NCBI RefSeq assembly: GCF_027943255.1
Contig: NC_072893.1
Location: 34,122,001 to 34,186,000, forward strand
Reading direction: 5' to 3'
DNA: 64,000 nucleotides
Origin: Anastrepha obliqua
Lineage: Eukaryota > Arthropoda > Insecta > Diptera > Tephritidae
The translations under genes and the position numbers were made by a program. Position 1 is the stretch's first letter. Every line of letters starts with the position of its first letter. Positions 23,063 to 34,691 of this stretch are shown here, piece after piece. Below the pieces are notes generated by a model. The model had not been told where the DNA came from. It saw only the letters and a program-made list of their open reading frames with translations, and searched no databases.

Positions 23063-24102
23063 TTGATTTTGCGGCCATACCCACTGAGGCGTTAGCTGGC
23101 GCTTTGTCGTGATGGAAAAGGAAAATCACTCACCTTCCTCGATTAAAATTAATACCTCCCACAAAGAAATAGGCCGATCTGGCTGAAACTTGATGTGTGT
23201 TCTTCTAAAAGATGCTACTAACTAAACAAAACCTCGATACCCGCCAGTAGTGCCATTTCTCTGACTTTGCGCGGATTTTTCAAACGACCCTCTCAAAATG
23301 ATCCCAAACAGGTACCTCAGCAATCTTTAAAACTTGTGTTTTTGTTTATGAATATTGAATTATGCGTGCGTTACTCCAGACAAATATTCAATACCTACTC
23401 GACTCTAAAACGTTTTTCTAAAACATTTAAGACTAAAATTGCGAGTAATGTACCCATTGCACGCGCACTTAGAGACTTGAATTCATTATTCGATGCCGAC
23501 CTGCTTGATTTATCTTATCTTAATCTAATTTGGAAGAATTTTAAATTTAGTTGCTTAATTGAATGCCAATATTTTTCTAGTTGCCGAATTTGGCTTATTT
23601 TTATTTACATCTTTGTCTAGTCTGTAAAGTAAATTGGACTGTAGATTATTAAATAAAATAAAATAAATAAATAATTAAATTCCATTTCATTCTGTTTGAT
23701 TATCATTTTCTCACCGACTCACTATCAGAATCATATTATTGTTCTGTATAACTGTTTACTTCCGCTATGTCAACCGAATTCTCAAGCTCGTAGCCATTTG
23801 CGTCTTCATAAGCGTAAATACATGGAACTATTTTCCTCCAAAATCTATCTTCCGCCCCAAAATCGATCTGTATGTAAACCATTTTGTAGTTAAAATAAAA
23901 CAGATTGCGAGTATCATCGAATGTCAACAACAATAAATATTAATACTAATATAAATAATATGAAATATTTAAAATATTGCTTACGCAAACATGTAACACC
24001 TAAACCCGGATCATTCTGACCCAAAAATTGATGTTGTGTAGCTCAAAATTAACAATTTCATAGGAAGATTTATCATTTTTACAAATGGCAAAATACGTAA
24101 AT
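23063..24102. other. Gene-free stretch
   Basis: No gene recognised. A 117-codon ORF at 23267-23620 lacks recognisable domains and is probably chance. Confidence 0.4.
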
Positions 24103-24469
24103 CAGGGTGGTTAAATTTCAAGGGCCGATGTTAAATGTGAACGACACCTAAACGTCGACGATACCGTTGGACTTCTTTCTTTGGAGTTATTTGGAAGAAA
24201 AGGTGTACGTCGATAAACCAGCAATAATTCAAGAGCTAAAGGATGAGATAATTCGGCACATTAACGGCATAGAACCTCAATTATGCTCCAGCGTCATCGA
24301 AATTTTGGACCATCGGATGGAGGTGTGCCGCCAAGGTCGCGGCGGCCATTTGGCCAATATTTTGTTCCATACGTAATTGAACCATATCAATATTATCATA
24401 ATAAAGAGAAATGACAAAATTGTATTTTATTCAAAATCAACACCGGCCCTTGAAACTTAACCTCCTTTT
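24103..24469 (+). mobile_element. Deleted mariner-family element, same family as 9341-9700
   Basis: The left end AGGGTGGTTAAATTTCAAGG and the complement of AAAAGGAGGTTAAGTTTCAA at the right are inverted repeats. The plus strand encodes SYLEEKVYVDKPAIIQELKD and ends GRGGHLANILFHT. It has the same internal deletion as the 9.3 kb copy, so both look like members of one non-autonomous lineage. Confidence 0.75.
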
Positions 24470-25344
24470 ATATGACATTTGTGCACTAGACAGCTGCGGT
24501 TTAAAAATGAAGAAGTGGAGTGCGTAAAGGTCAAACTAAAGATTTTCGTCATATAATATTTTTTGTTTAGTAAAAAATTTATCCAAAAACAAAATTAATT
24601 GATGATTAAATTTGCGTCACCTTGAATTTGCACGAAGTTCGTCATCGCACTAATTTGAAATCAGCCAAAACTAGTAAAGTTAGCAAAGCTCCCAGTACAC
24701 TGATCTTTTCGGTTTACAAAAAAAACCATGCGAATGTTGATATTCGGTCTCACACAACGATGCGCCGATATAGGAAGGTTAAGGCAAACATTTCTTTTTT
24801 TTACACAAACTCTTTTTTTATACGGTGCCTTTGGCGAAACTGTACGCAGTATGCCATAGTTTAAAAAAATACGTAAATAGTTTTAAGAAGCGATTTGGCA
24901 ATTCGTGGTCTGATACGAAAGAAATGAATTTCTGCAATTCCAGTAAGCACGTCGACATAGCAGTGCACCAGTACATGGAAATAATACATACATATGTATG
25001 TATGTGCCCATTTACTATTCCCCTCGATTTCTCAATGTGCTCAAATGACGGAAATGAACAATAACAATAAGTAAACAGAAAATACTTCCGGAAAGGAAAT
25101 ATGAAATAAAAGTCATTATTTATATGAAAGTACATACAAATGTATGTTCTTAAAAAGTTTAGGAATTTATTAAAATATAAATTACATCTATATCTTACTC
25201 AGTCTAAATTTCTTATTCTATTAATTTATAACACAAAACATAGTCCGATCAATTTCATACTATTCCTAACAATTTGTACATAGTACTTGTAGTAGTTATT
25301 AAAAGATCAAAATAAATTAAATGAAAACACTAAAAAAACGTTGA
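24470..25344. other. Gene-free stretch downstream of SDHAF4 copy 2
   Basis: Likely holds the 3' flank of the SDHAF4 paralogue; a TTTATT (AATAAA on the minus strand) occurs near 25165. Otherwise AT-rich with no gene. Confidence 0.4.
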
Positions 25345-25695
25345 CTAGAAATCTGAAACACGCCCCTTCCGCTCCCAATCACCATAACGAGTTGGTTCCG
25401 GACCAGCTGGTCCACCGATTTCGCCAGTATGCGGATTCACGCTGTTCGGCCATGGCTTCCAGGGGTCTTGTTGGTGCAATGGACGGCCAGTGATATTCTT
25501 CAACGAAACTTTTGACATAATTTTTTTGGAAAATTGCACAGCGCGACTTTCTGGTTTGTGAGCGGCATTTGTTTGATTGCAAGTGCACGATGTGGAAAAT
25601 GCTGGTGCCGCTGTCTTCCAGGGATTGGGAAAGAAATTGATTTGTTTTCCCGCCGTTTGACACAAACGACAACTCTGCTTCACTATATTGCTCAT
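25345..25695 (-). CDS. SDHAF4: SDHAF4 paralogue, copy 2
   Basis: A single-exon ORF of 116 codons, start [18 protein letters not shown], stop TAG. The N-terminal CRLCQ motif is shared with copy 1 (KQSCRLCQ in both). The middle differs ([20 protein letters not shown]), and the C-terminal domain [17 protein letters not shown]... [10 protein letters not shown] is nearly identical, including the last 29 residues. Selection on the C-terminal domain is therefore clear in both copies. The presumed role is SDHA chaperoning in the mitochondrial matrix. D. melanogaster also has more than one SDHAF4-like gene, so this may be an old, possibly testis-biased, duplicate; that is an inference. The ORF at 25776 lies 80 bp upstream on the same strand. 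Confidence 0.88.
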   Translation of the reverse strand: MSNIVKQSCRLCQTAGKQINFFPNPWKTAAPAFSTSCTCNQTNAAHKPESRAVQFSKKIMSKVSLKNITGRPLHQQDPWKPWPNSVNPHTGEIGGPAGPEPTRYGDWERKGRVSDF

Positions 25696-25775
25696 TGTTT
25701 AATTATATTTTATTGTTTTATGCACAAAAATCGAATTTCCAATTAGACTTTCTTTGTTTTGTTTTTCAACTTTTA

Positions 25776-25946
25776 TTATTCCGGAGTTTTACACTTTTCA
25801 CTTTCAGTTACTTTCAAATTTTTGAATAGTTCATAAGCTTGTGACTTGTTACTTGTTGCTGGTTTCTTATTGAATGTTGCGAACAAGCAGTATTTAACGG
25901 CTTTTATACAGAAGCCAAAAACCTTGAATGGAAACATTGATGCCAT
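25776..25946 (-). CDS. Putative small protein of 56 residues upstream of SDHAF4 copy 2
   Basis: From Met at 25946 the frame reads MASMFPFKVFGFCIKAVKYC and continues LFATFNKKPATSN to KCKTPE. The N-terminal 25 residues are hydrophobic/aromatic and could be a membrane or mitochondrial targeting segment; the rest is Lys-rich. The frame stays open further upstream to 26189, but that part looks like promoter DNA. An AATAAA overlaps the stop region (GAATAATAAAAG), and the SDHAF4 ATG follows 80 bp later. It is not recognised; it could be a separate small gene, the first cistron of a dicistronic message, or chance. Confidence 0.4.
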   Translation of the reverse strand: MASMFPFKVFGFCIKAVKYCLFATFNKKPATSNKSQAYELFKNLKVTESEKCKTPE

Positions 25947-26859
25947 TGTATGGAGCGAGCGAACGGCTGAGAGAGTGCATGAATAACAAATTTCACGAAG
26001 AGCGCCTAGCGCTCTCAGTGTATGTGTGTATGTACATATGTTGACAATATGTGTGTGGAGCATTTGTGGTTTCACGTACGCTACGCTAAATGAATCACAG
26101 GCGCACGGCGATGATGTTTGTTGGACTTTTCTCCATATCTCAATATGTTTGTTTGTGCATATATTCGTCGACACCAGCTGAGCAAGCACATCACATTGCG
26201 TCCATACCCGTACATAAGTATCTTATTGAAGACTGATCAATGGTAATGTTTACGTCCTTTAATGCACGTACGCCGCTTTGCGAAATACTTGTAAGCATGT
26301 GCTTTTGTGCATACACTCGAGTAAATATGTACGTATGCATGTACATGTACACGCAATGCAGTTAACTTTTGAATTTAAGCGCTCTCGTTATATTTCTCTT
26401 CCGCGATGGTTTTCTGCTGATTGGGGTTGCCCGACATCTTTGCAGAAAAGGCAATTAATAAACAATTCAAAGAATATTGAGAAATTAAATAATTTGTAGT
26501 TACAGACGATGCATGGTGGTATCGGCAGGCGTAATCAGAGCGGAGTAAATGCTTTTTTTTACCTAGATTTATGGCAATTAGTCAGAGCGAAAATCATGCA
26601 CTTCAATATTTTTTTGTCATATTAGGCAAAATTAACAAAAACAGTTCAAGTTCATTTTTTTCCTATTCTATGAGTGGAATTATCATAAAATAAAACTTAT
26701 GTAAGTATTTTTGTTTTTATTTAATCTATTCATATAAAAGTAAAAACTATTTCATTTGTAATACAACAGATTTATTAAGTAATGATAATATTAAATAAAA
26801 ATTGAAAAATAAAGATTTTAAGTAATAATGAAATTAAGATGAAACAAAGAAAATTCTTG
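25947..26859. other. Possible promoter region, no gene
   Basis: Holds GAGAG-rich and ATGT-rich sequence (25955-26060) upstream of the small ORF and SDHAF4 copy 2, and microsatellite-like ACATAC/ATGTAC tracts. From 26500 onward it is AT-rich and probably 3' sequence of the piggyBac relic. Confidence 0.35.
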
Positions 26860-28290
26860 ATATACACAGAAAAAATCTAACAAAATATTGCCAAGTGGTC
26901 TCACTTCGATTTTTTTGTTTGGCGCAAACATGACACCTTTTTGAAGGATTTTGTTTGTTTCTACTTGGAGAAACGCGTTCTGGAAAACGAATCCAATTCC
27001 TAGCCTGTAATCGAAGTGGAGTATCGCAGGCTGTCCTCGTGTATTGTAATTTGGTAATATTACTTTTTATCAATTAATTGTTCTGCAATATCAAGGCGAA
27101 AAGTCGTAAATCGTTGCTTTCTGCCGTGCATTTTGGAATGCAAGACACGAGCATTATAAAGTGCAACATCAATCATATAGAAAACGATTTTTTTGTATAC
27201 GTTAATGAACTTTCGTGTAATAAGAAAACATGCTAACAACTGGTCCTGTTTATCCACGCCGCCCATTCCCTTATTATACTCGATGACGCATTCTGGTTTT
27301 ATAACACTACCGTTTTTGTTACATGTGTTTTTCCTCGTGCTTGTCATATTAATATTTTATTAGTATGGATGGAACTAAGGATGTAGATATTTTTTTTCGC
27401 ACCATCTCAAGCACAGTAAACCGCGATATGGGCCCGTTTGAAATTCATTTTTTTTAAGCTTTAATAAAATAAGTCCCTTTGGCATGTTTTTTCTGTATTT
27501 TCTAAAAGTTCCCACAGGATTTGTCCCATTTTTCTGTACATTCAAGTACAAACTTGGCGATGAATCCCAATTATCGAGAAATAATGTGTATCCTTTTCCC
27601 AGAAATGGCTTCATCATTTCCATTACTATATTTTCAGAAGCAGACTTTTTGCTGGTACTACATTTATGCTGACCAACATAAATCTTAAAACCTAAACAGT
27701 ATCCTGATTCTGATTCGCATATTTTATAATATTTTACTCCAAATCGAGAAGGATTGAACTGGATAAAACACAAACGTCCCTTGTATTTCATAAGAGATTC
27801 ATCGATAGTTATATCCCATTTTAGTGTATAAAGTTGTTGGAGTCTATCGTTCAAATAAGTTACTACTGTTCGTACTTTTCTTATTCTGTCATTGCCGTCT
27901 GCCTGTCTATTATTAATAAAATGCAGAAAATGAGAAATAGCAAATTTTTTCTGAAAGGCATTGTTTTCCCAAATATTGGAGTGTGTATAATAAATCTTTT
28001 TGACCAGTTCCATTACAGCCAAGGTTTTTTTACTTGCGACATAATGATAGTAAGCGCAAAAAAGCTCTCATCTCATCGGAAGTTACAGGAAACCATTCTT
28101 TGATCCATTTTTTTATTATGGCGTTCACAGCTTTTGACCTGTTTTGCATACAAATTAGTTTCTTTTACTAACATTTCCCAAAAATCATCTTTCATAACTT
28201 CGTCTAATACACATAATGTGTCTTCCTCATATATTTCACAGTCAGAATTATCATTTTCGTATAATAATTTTCAATTGTTTTAGACATTTT
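26860..28290 (-). pseudogene. piggyBac-family transposase pseudogene
   Basis: Minus-strand reading frames, in order: an N-terminal MSKTIENYY then, after a frameshift, FWEMLVKETNLYAKQ; FFALTIIMSQ; a 215-codon frame at 28022-27375 with ITIDESLMKYKGRL (first catalytic Asp) and TLFLDNWDSSPSLY (second Asp); then 27347-27060 with GGVDKQDQLLACF (third Asp) and KKIVFYMIDVALYNA; and a C-terminal FPERVSPSRNKQNPSKRCHV with CAKQKNRSETTWQYF, the start of the cysteine-rich tail. This is the DDE_Tnp_1_7 order. At least three frameshifts and some stops make it inactive. Terminal repeats were not identified with confidence. Confidence 0.9.
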
Positions 28291-29121
28291 TAGGATTATT
28301 TTATACGAATTGGATTTAATAAAATGTTAAAACTTCTTTTCAACTCCGAACAATTACGCTATAGCTAAAGAACTGACGTAAATTCGTACAATATTTCAAT
28401 TAGACAAACTAACGGTTTATTAAAAAAAAACTCTTAAAACCGCTATCTAAATTGAGGTCAGCTAGAATATTAAGGTTAGGTAGAATATAAAAAAGACCAT
28501 GTGCAACAATAATAATATTTTTATTTTTATAAGTTTAAAGAAATTCATATCATTTTAAACATTAAATGTTACAAATATATGTATGTACGAGTTTCAGCCA
28601 AATCGGCCCTTAAATCGATTTTAAGAGGTATTTCGACCACAGCGCCACTTGTCAGAAAATCTTGTGATTTTTTCTATTTGGCTTAGAGAAAAACCTACCC
28701 TGTGTGTTTGAACTCAATCGGTTGGCAATTTTTCAGTTTATCGGTGACAAAAGTACGAAATTTTTATAAAATATCTAACCGAGTTAACGACCCATTTGCC
28801 ATAAATAAAAGCCATGGTCAGTTAGAACTGGTATACAAAAAAAAAACAATAACGGACCATTGATCAGATCGACATATAAAAAGCATAGTGAGAAAAGTAT
28901 TCAAACTTTTTAAAATCCTTATTTAGTTGTCATTTTTCAACAGGTCAGTTCTGTGCGTTGTCACTCTGTTGTGTGAATTCCGTCTGTAGGAGCAAAGTTT
29001 TCAAAGTCAAGTCTTCAAACCGAGATCTAAATTGAATATTAGACCCCATTTTGCATATCAAACCTGTTGACGAAAACAACAACAAACATCGTTGACGAAA
29101 ACAACAACAAAATCGTTTCCA
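28291..29121. other. Gene-free stretch
   Basis: No gene recognised. A TATAAAAAG near 28877 and CAA runs at 29080-29110 precede the repeat at 29122. Confidence 0.4.
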
Positions 29122-29250
29122 CGAGAGTCGGTTCTACGTTACCGGAACGACCCAGATTTATATCCGGCCAATGACTGTCACTCCAGCAGCATTCCCTGTA
29201 AATGTATTGGTAATGTTTGAGCTGCTAAAACAACAACAACAATCAAAACA
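29122..29250. repeat. Interspersed GGAACGACC repeat flanked by CAA runs, fullest copy
   Basis: gagtcggttctacgttaccg, gaacgacccagatttatatc, cggccaatgactgtcactcc and agcagcattccctgtaaatg occur in order. (ACAACAACAA) runs flank both sides, as if CAA-rich DNA were the target or tail. Partial copies lie at 3100, 4484 and about 10190. It is non-coding. Confidence 0.7.
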
Positions 29251-29588
29251 CCATTTTGTTTGTAAAAGTTGCAAATATTCTCGAACACTTACGCCAGTTT
29301 CTGTTTTTTTGCGTGCAAAAAGGGGACATTTTGTAATATAAATTTCTTTCCATAATATTTGATTGCAAATATTTTTATACTTGAAAAAAAAAAAAAAAAT
29401 TATGAAATACTTTGAGATTCATACGAGTACCAGCTAATACCGGGATCCCGTAATCTTTTCTAAAAAATTCGCTTAATTCTATTAATTTTCGTATCTTTTA
29501 TATTTTCGAATTACACTTTTTATATTTTTGCATACTTAGAAGTGAATTCCCAAAAAAAGAAAAAAATCATTAGGTTTCCAAGACAGGC

Positions 29589-29880
29589 CTATTTTCTCAA
29601 CAGCTCGCATATTTTCACCAATTTCTGTATTGTGGTCCGACAAGGAGCTTCACGATGACCCAAAAATGTTCGAATTTTACGAACCGTCTCTGCCAAATTT
29701 TCACCATTTTTATAGTAAATTTTAATAATTTCAATGCGCTGTTTAAGCGAGTATCGTTCCATTTTTATTAATGGCGTAGTTTCTACTTGTCAAATATCAA
29801 AAAAGGACAGCTTCAAAAGTAACAGCTACCGAAATAGCGGGCTATTCAAAATAACACCTGTTATTGGAAAATCCTTTACT
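29589..29880 (-). pseudogene. Short-TIR mariner (GGTGTTATT family), copy B: transposase N-terminus only
   Basis: The complement of AATAACACCTGTTATTGG at 29850-29872 is the same terminal repeat as in the other copies. The minus strand then opens at 29762: MERYSLKQRIEIIKIYYKNG, then ENLAETVRKIRTFLGHREAP, ending after 57 codons at 29589. This is the helix-turn-helix N-terminus of a mariner-type transposase. The catalytic part is gone, truncated at about 29589. Together with the C-terminal copies it shows what the full transposase looked like. Confidence 0.78.
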
Positions 29881-29924
29881 TGAGAATGGAGCATAAAATA
29901 GAGCATAAATCATCAATAACATAA

Positions 29925-30330
29925 TTGTCATTGATGTTGACGAACTCTGCATTCACCGAATTCTTACAAGGTAATTTCGTTAGAGCAACAACATTGTGGG
30001 TACCGCATCGAATACTTCAAGAACTGGAGCGCTTACATCCATTCAAAGAACATGAGCTGGCCAACGAAGCCGCTGGATCTATATTCGCCGCACGGTGTCT
30101 ATACCGCCGTAAAGCTTATACAACTCATCGTTCCATCGCCTACGATACTCGCCGTAACCGACGCGCAATGATCCAAAAATCTTCCGCAGAATTTTTCTCT
30201 AGAACATTCCAACGGACAACTCATCGGAAGTTTGTCATCGTCTAAGCTTTTTGCTCCATAAAATAGTACGGAAATGATGAAAGACTTATAAAGTGTGGTT
30301 TTTGTTCACCGAGAGAGGACTTCACTACTC
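29925..30330 (-). mobile_element. Non-LTR retrotransposon fragment, RT C-terminal region
   Basis: Minus-strand frames, with shifts, give DELSVGMF, ILRKIFG, then EYRRRWNDELYKLYGGIDT, the connector near the end of insect RTE-like polymerases. No continuous ORF. It is the same broad family as 15340-16400 but not identical. Confidence 0.6.
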
Positions 30331-30376
30331 AGTTGCCTATTTAATCCATGGACTTAGGTCCATTCATAGTAATTAA

Positions 30377-30835
30377 GGGGACAGATACCTGTAAAATTTC
30401 GAAAAAATTTTTTTTTTGTTTTTTATAAAATGTTAATATAATCCTTTAAGAATATGTCAAAAAAATTTTAGAACGACTTTAGATGCGTTTTTCTCAAAAC
30501 TATATTTTTTCGAATTGGCGTACACGATAACTCGAAAAGTGATTGACCGATCTGCCTGAAATTTTGCACACATCTTTTTTATGATATTACTTTCTATGTG
30601 AATTGTGTAGGAAAATTCGCCCCAAAATTGATTTTTTTTTAAGCATTTTATTCCCCGTTTTTTTTTTCATTTTTGTTTATTCATATAGAAATTATGGCAT
30701 TAGTACGAGTAAGCAAAAAAATGTTTGGTTTTTTGTATTCAGTTCACTGACACCGATGCTACAATGCCCGCCGATTGAGAAGCCCGGCTTAGAACTCTGG
30801 AGTGGGACTGTCTAGAACTTGAGTGTTATTGTGAT
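30377..30835. mobile_element. TTAA-type MITE, family 3 (left end and core)
   Basis: TTAA at 30373-30376 is followed by GGGGACAGATACCTGTAAAA, the same terminus found inverted at 35805-35824. The core (gatgcgtttttctcaaaact, tattttttcgaattggcgta, cgataactcgaaaag) lies at 30485-30545. The right end is not identified; 30835 is an approximate limit. Confidence 0.6.
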
Positions 30836-31624
30836 ATTTGAACGAAATTTAAGAAGTACATATAATACTTACATATGTATATTGGTTCTTGAGGTAGGTT
30901 GGTATTGAAAGTGAGCAAAATCGCCCATCAACCAACTAATCATCTTTCATATAAAGGTAATTTACAAAAATGCCAAAATACGATATTTCAGTAATTAGAA
31001 AGCAAATTTTGTATTCACAGAAAGAAATATGTAAATCTTTTTAAATTTTAGAAAAAGGGCGTGTCCTTCTAATAATGATGATGAGTGAAAATTAAATGAG
31101 TGAAATCTGATAAAACCAACGCCCACTCCACATGTACTTAAAATCTTGATTTCCGTTCAGCTGGCTGTATGTGCAACAAATAACTCAAATAACGGGAAAT
31201 TTATGATGTCTTAAGGAAAATTAGTACACTTAATGGTCGTTTGTTGGAATAGCATCATAACTGAAAAAATTAAAAATTCGAAAAAACGGCTTCAAAGTTT
31301 TGCGTTTACTTTGCCTCCCTAAGTAAATGTAAGAACTCATTTCAATCGAACGGGTTACTGTAGACACATACATACATACATACATATGTATGTACATAAC
31401 CATCATAATGGATTGTTTACACCGCATAAAAGAAGAGCTGGTGCGAGAATTTATCTCTGTACTTTGAAGCTACATTTTTTTGTTTTTGAATTATGGCACA
31501 CTTGCAGCAAATGAGCGATTAGTATTACCCTTGACTTGAAGTAAATAAGTTGTCAATTGAAATATGCGAGGTCGGTCAACAATTATGCCCAGTTTACATA
31601 AATCTGAAGGAGGTAAGATACATA
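30836..31624. other. Gene-free stretch
   Basis: AT-rich with ACAT/ATGT microsatellites (31364-31400). No gene seen. Confidence 0.4.
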
Positions 31625-33507
31625 CAGTAGCATATTTTCTTATTTCCCAGAAGATATACAATAATTAAAAAAAACTTTTGATGCAGTTTTTTACGGAACT
31701 CATATTTATTTATAAATTAATAAAAGTTAAATTATTTCACTCGCTTTATAATAAAAAAAATTAATAAAACAAATTTATTCATTTTAAAACTAGGGTTTTT
31801 TATATACTTTTAGTATTTAGTAGATCCACCATCGTTATCAACCTTATCAATCACTACTTGAAGGTGCCGTGGCATTGCTCCAACTTGTTGGGTAAGTTCT
31901 CCCTTCGATATTTGGTGCCATGTGTGCGTCAACTCTTTTTTTAGCGATTTTGTGTCTGTTACTATACTTTGTCGAATTATTCCCGCTAAAAGCTCCCAAT
32001 AGTGCTCTATCGGATTTATATCCGTAGTCTGCGGCGGTGTATTTAGTTGTTTGGATGCGCAATAAAGGGTTTTTAATAAGAGGTGTTATTTTGATATTCC
32101 AAGAAAAATGTTATTTTTTAATATAAATGATCGGATGTTTATTTCATTATAAAGAGGAACTTATGCCGTTAATAGTGGGAAATAACATTAGGCAAAGGAC
32201 CTCCACGACCATGCTTATAGGACAATATCCTTTTCATGAATTTCCATAACCGAATTGCAAAGTGACTGCCCTATGTCCTCGATAGCCTCACGAATTCCAT
32301 CTGTGAGGTCTTGAATAGACTCTGGGCTGTTGGCATAGACCTTCTCTTTCACGTGGCCCCAAAGAAAAAAGTCACAAGGTGTTAAATCACAAGATCTCGG
32401 TGGCCAATTGTGATCACCTCTTCGAGAGATAACACGGTCCGGAAACTTTTCCCGTAAAAGATCAATGGTTTCGTTGCTTATGGGGCATGTAGCGCCGTCT
32501 TGTTGAAAATAAACGTTGTCCAAATCAATACCATCAAATTCTGCCATAAAAAATCGTTAATCATCTCTCGATAGCGCAATCCATTCACCTGTAACACCTG
32601 TTACTGGAAACCCCTTTTATAAGAGTCGTTCTCTGACAATTAGTTCAGTATGCGTAGGGTCATTGTCTTGCCCAAGACCCAAGCGTTCTACTGATGGCTT
32701 CAAATATTGTTCCAACACGTTTTCATATTTTTATCAGTTGGTAGTATTTTCAATAAAGGTCACCTTTTCAACGTCAGATGCAGCTATAGCTCTCCAAACC
32801 ATTACGCTACCACCGCCGTGCTGAATAGTAGGTATCAAATTTTTCACTTCCATATCCGCATTTCTTCTCCTCCATATTTTAGCTTGGCCATCACTTCCAA
32901 ATATTTATTATATGTATATTGAACATCGATTCGTCAGTAAATAAAACTTAAGATCAGAAATCTATTCCCTTGCCAATACGAATATATGTATGTATGCCCG
33001 TGCAAGCTCAAGCGAAATCAGTGGCTTTTTACGTGCATCAGCAGCACGATTTATCCGCTATTACTAAAATATCTCGTAATATATTAGTTCTTGGACGAAC
33101 ACCTTTTCCGGATGTCTTGACGTTATGCTGCACGAATTTCGGAACACTAATTCTCGTATTTTGGTCGATTTTCCTTAAAATGAAGCTTACATCTCTTCTG
33201 GACAGTTTCTTTGTGCAGCCAGTTCGCGTTGTATTTTCATACGAATTATCACATGTATGTATGTATGTAATACCAACGCCGATTTATCAATTACAGCTAT
33301 TTTTTCAATGCTAGCTTTGCTTAGATGGGTGTATTAGGATTTTTGTCATACTGTGTTTTTGTTGTGTTAATATTTCTTGTTATAAAGCAAGTGAAATAAT
33401 TAAATTTTTGTGAATTTATGAATAAACATGAATTCTCAAAAAAAAAAGATCAACAGTTTTTTTCCAATTATTGTATACCTTCTGGGAAATAAGAAAATAT
33501 GAAGCTG
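31625..33507 (-). mobile_element. Tc1-like transposon interrupted by a mariner
   Basis: The termini CAGTAGCATATTTTCTTAT and, complemented, CAGCTTCATATTTTCTTAT start inverted repeats of at least 45 bp, with TA outside both (31623-31624, 33508-33509). Minus-strand transposase pieces: an N-terminal region near 33240-33060 (TKKLSRRDVSFILRK, then ISVPKFVQ), FTDESMFN (first catalytic Asp), a GGGSVMVW-like segment, GLGQDNDPTHT (second Asp), and after the insertion at 32065-32619 the C-terminus TTDINPIEHYWELLAGIIRQ to PRHLQVVIDKVDNDGGSTKY (31807). The third acidic residue would be the E of NPIEHYWE. It has multiple shifts and stops. Confidence 0.85.
32065..32619 (-). mobile_element. Short-TIR mariner (GGTGTTATT family), copy C, nested in the Tc1-like element
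   Basis: The ends AAAGGGTTTTTAATAAGAGG and, complemented, AAAAGGGGTTTCCAGTAACA are flanked by TA. The minus strand (32547-32215) encodes [20 protein letters not shown] (QQDGAT holds the second catalytic Asp), GDHNWPPRSCDLTPCDFFLW (third Asp in TPCD) and ends VYANSPESIQDLTDGIREAI. The front of the transposase is deleted and the tail is out of frame near 32240. Insertion splits the Tc1 transposase between its GQDNDPTHT and NPIEHYWE parts. Confidence 0.85.
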
Positions 33508-34691
33508 TACGTAGACTTAAATCCTTCACTGGATGTATAACGGCAATGTTCAAAGTTGTCAAAAATGCGATACTCTATGGCCTACGAAAAAAATTTGCTA
33601 AAATTCAATATATGTATGTATATACGTATGCATGTACATATGTCTGTGCATATGTAAGTAATAATATCACACAAAAAAATATTTTTATTACAATTTTTTG
33701 GAAAATATGCGAATGGAATTTTATTTATGTATTTCTTCATATGCATACACACATACATATGTATTTCTTGTTATTGTTTTCATTTCATAACTATTAAGAT
33801 CAAAGTGCGTTGTAATCTTTTTCTTTTTACGCGTACAAACAATTTTTTGCTATGCTTTATTTTTTGATTTTTTATTAACATACATGCATACATACGTATC
33901 CACATAATTGTAAGTAAACAAACAACTTCTGATTGACTTAAATGGAACGCAATTCAAATTGTTATTATGCTATTGTACTATCAAATCCCTCTTCCCTCAT
34001 GTAAGCTCGCAACTGAGAGAGTCGTACAAAGTCCATTCTGATTCCTATTTTAATGCGCAATAATTTTCAACACGAGATTTAAATATATATATAAAAAACA
34101 AAGTATATAAATAGACATATAAAAATGTAATGATGTTATCAAGAGTTTCTCATTTGACCATGTAAAATCAGAACAGAGTTTCAGTCTCACATTTTCTAAG
34201 CTGTCTTGCAAATAATAAAAATTCCTACTAATTTCACAACTGAACAATTCAATGAAGTCGAAACTTTTTCTTCTTGAAAACTCGAAACTAAAAGAAGCAT
34301 TAAAATTGCCGTGGATTAGCGATGGAAAAAGTTATAGAACTTCGTCTGAGAGAATTTAACCAGGGCAGCTTGATACTAGTGAAGCTTTAGGCTCATTTGA
34401 CCGATTTTTTTAAACGAATTTTTGTGTTTTTTGCATATTTAAAATTTCGATCACAACGAATTGAGCATAAATTTAAAAAAATAACTATTTTATGGGATTC
34501 CCTAAGGATTTTTCACTTTAAAATTAATACCTAAGAAGAAACTACCGCTTGTCCCTTGTTCAAAATGCAAAATAGGAATTCGAGATGTTTTTTCTCTTGA
34601 GAGTAAGTCAAGAACGGTACAAATAATATTATATTATAGTAATAATATCAATATTATTATTATTGCTTTATTACTATTTAATATGCCTTAA
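33508..34691. other. Gene-free stretch with microsatellites
   Basis: ATGTAC/CATAC simple repeats near 33610-33655, 33739-33765 and 33880-33900 and an ATT-rich tract at 34625-34670. No gene recognised. Confidence 0.45.

Noticed and set aside
23267..23620. A 117-codon plus ORF
   Set aside because: No recognisable domain, no coding-like codon pattern and an AT-rich surrounding; likely chance.
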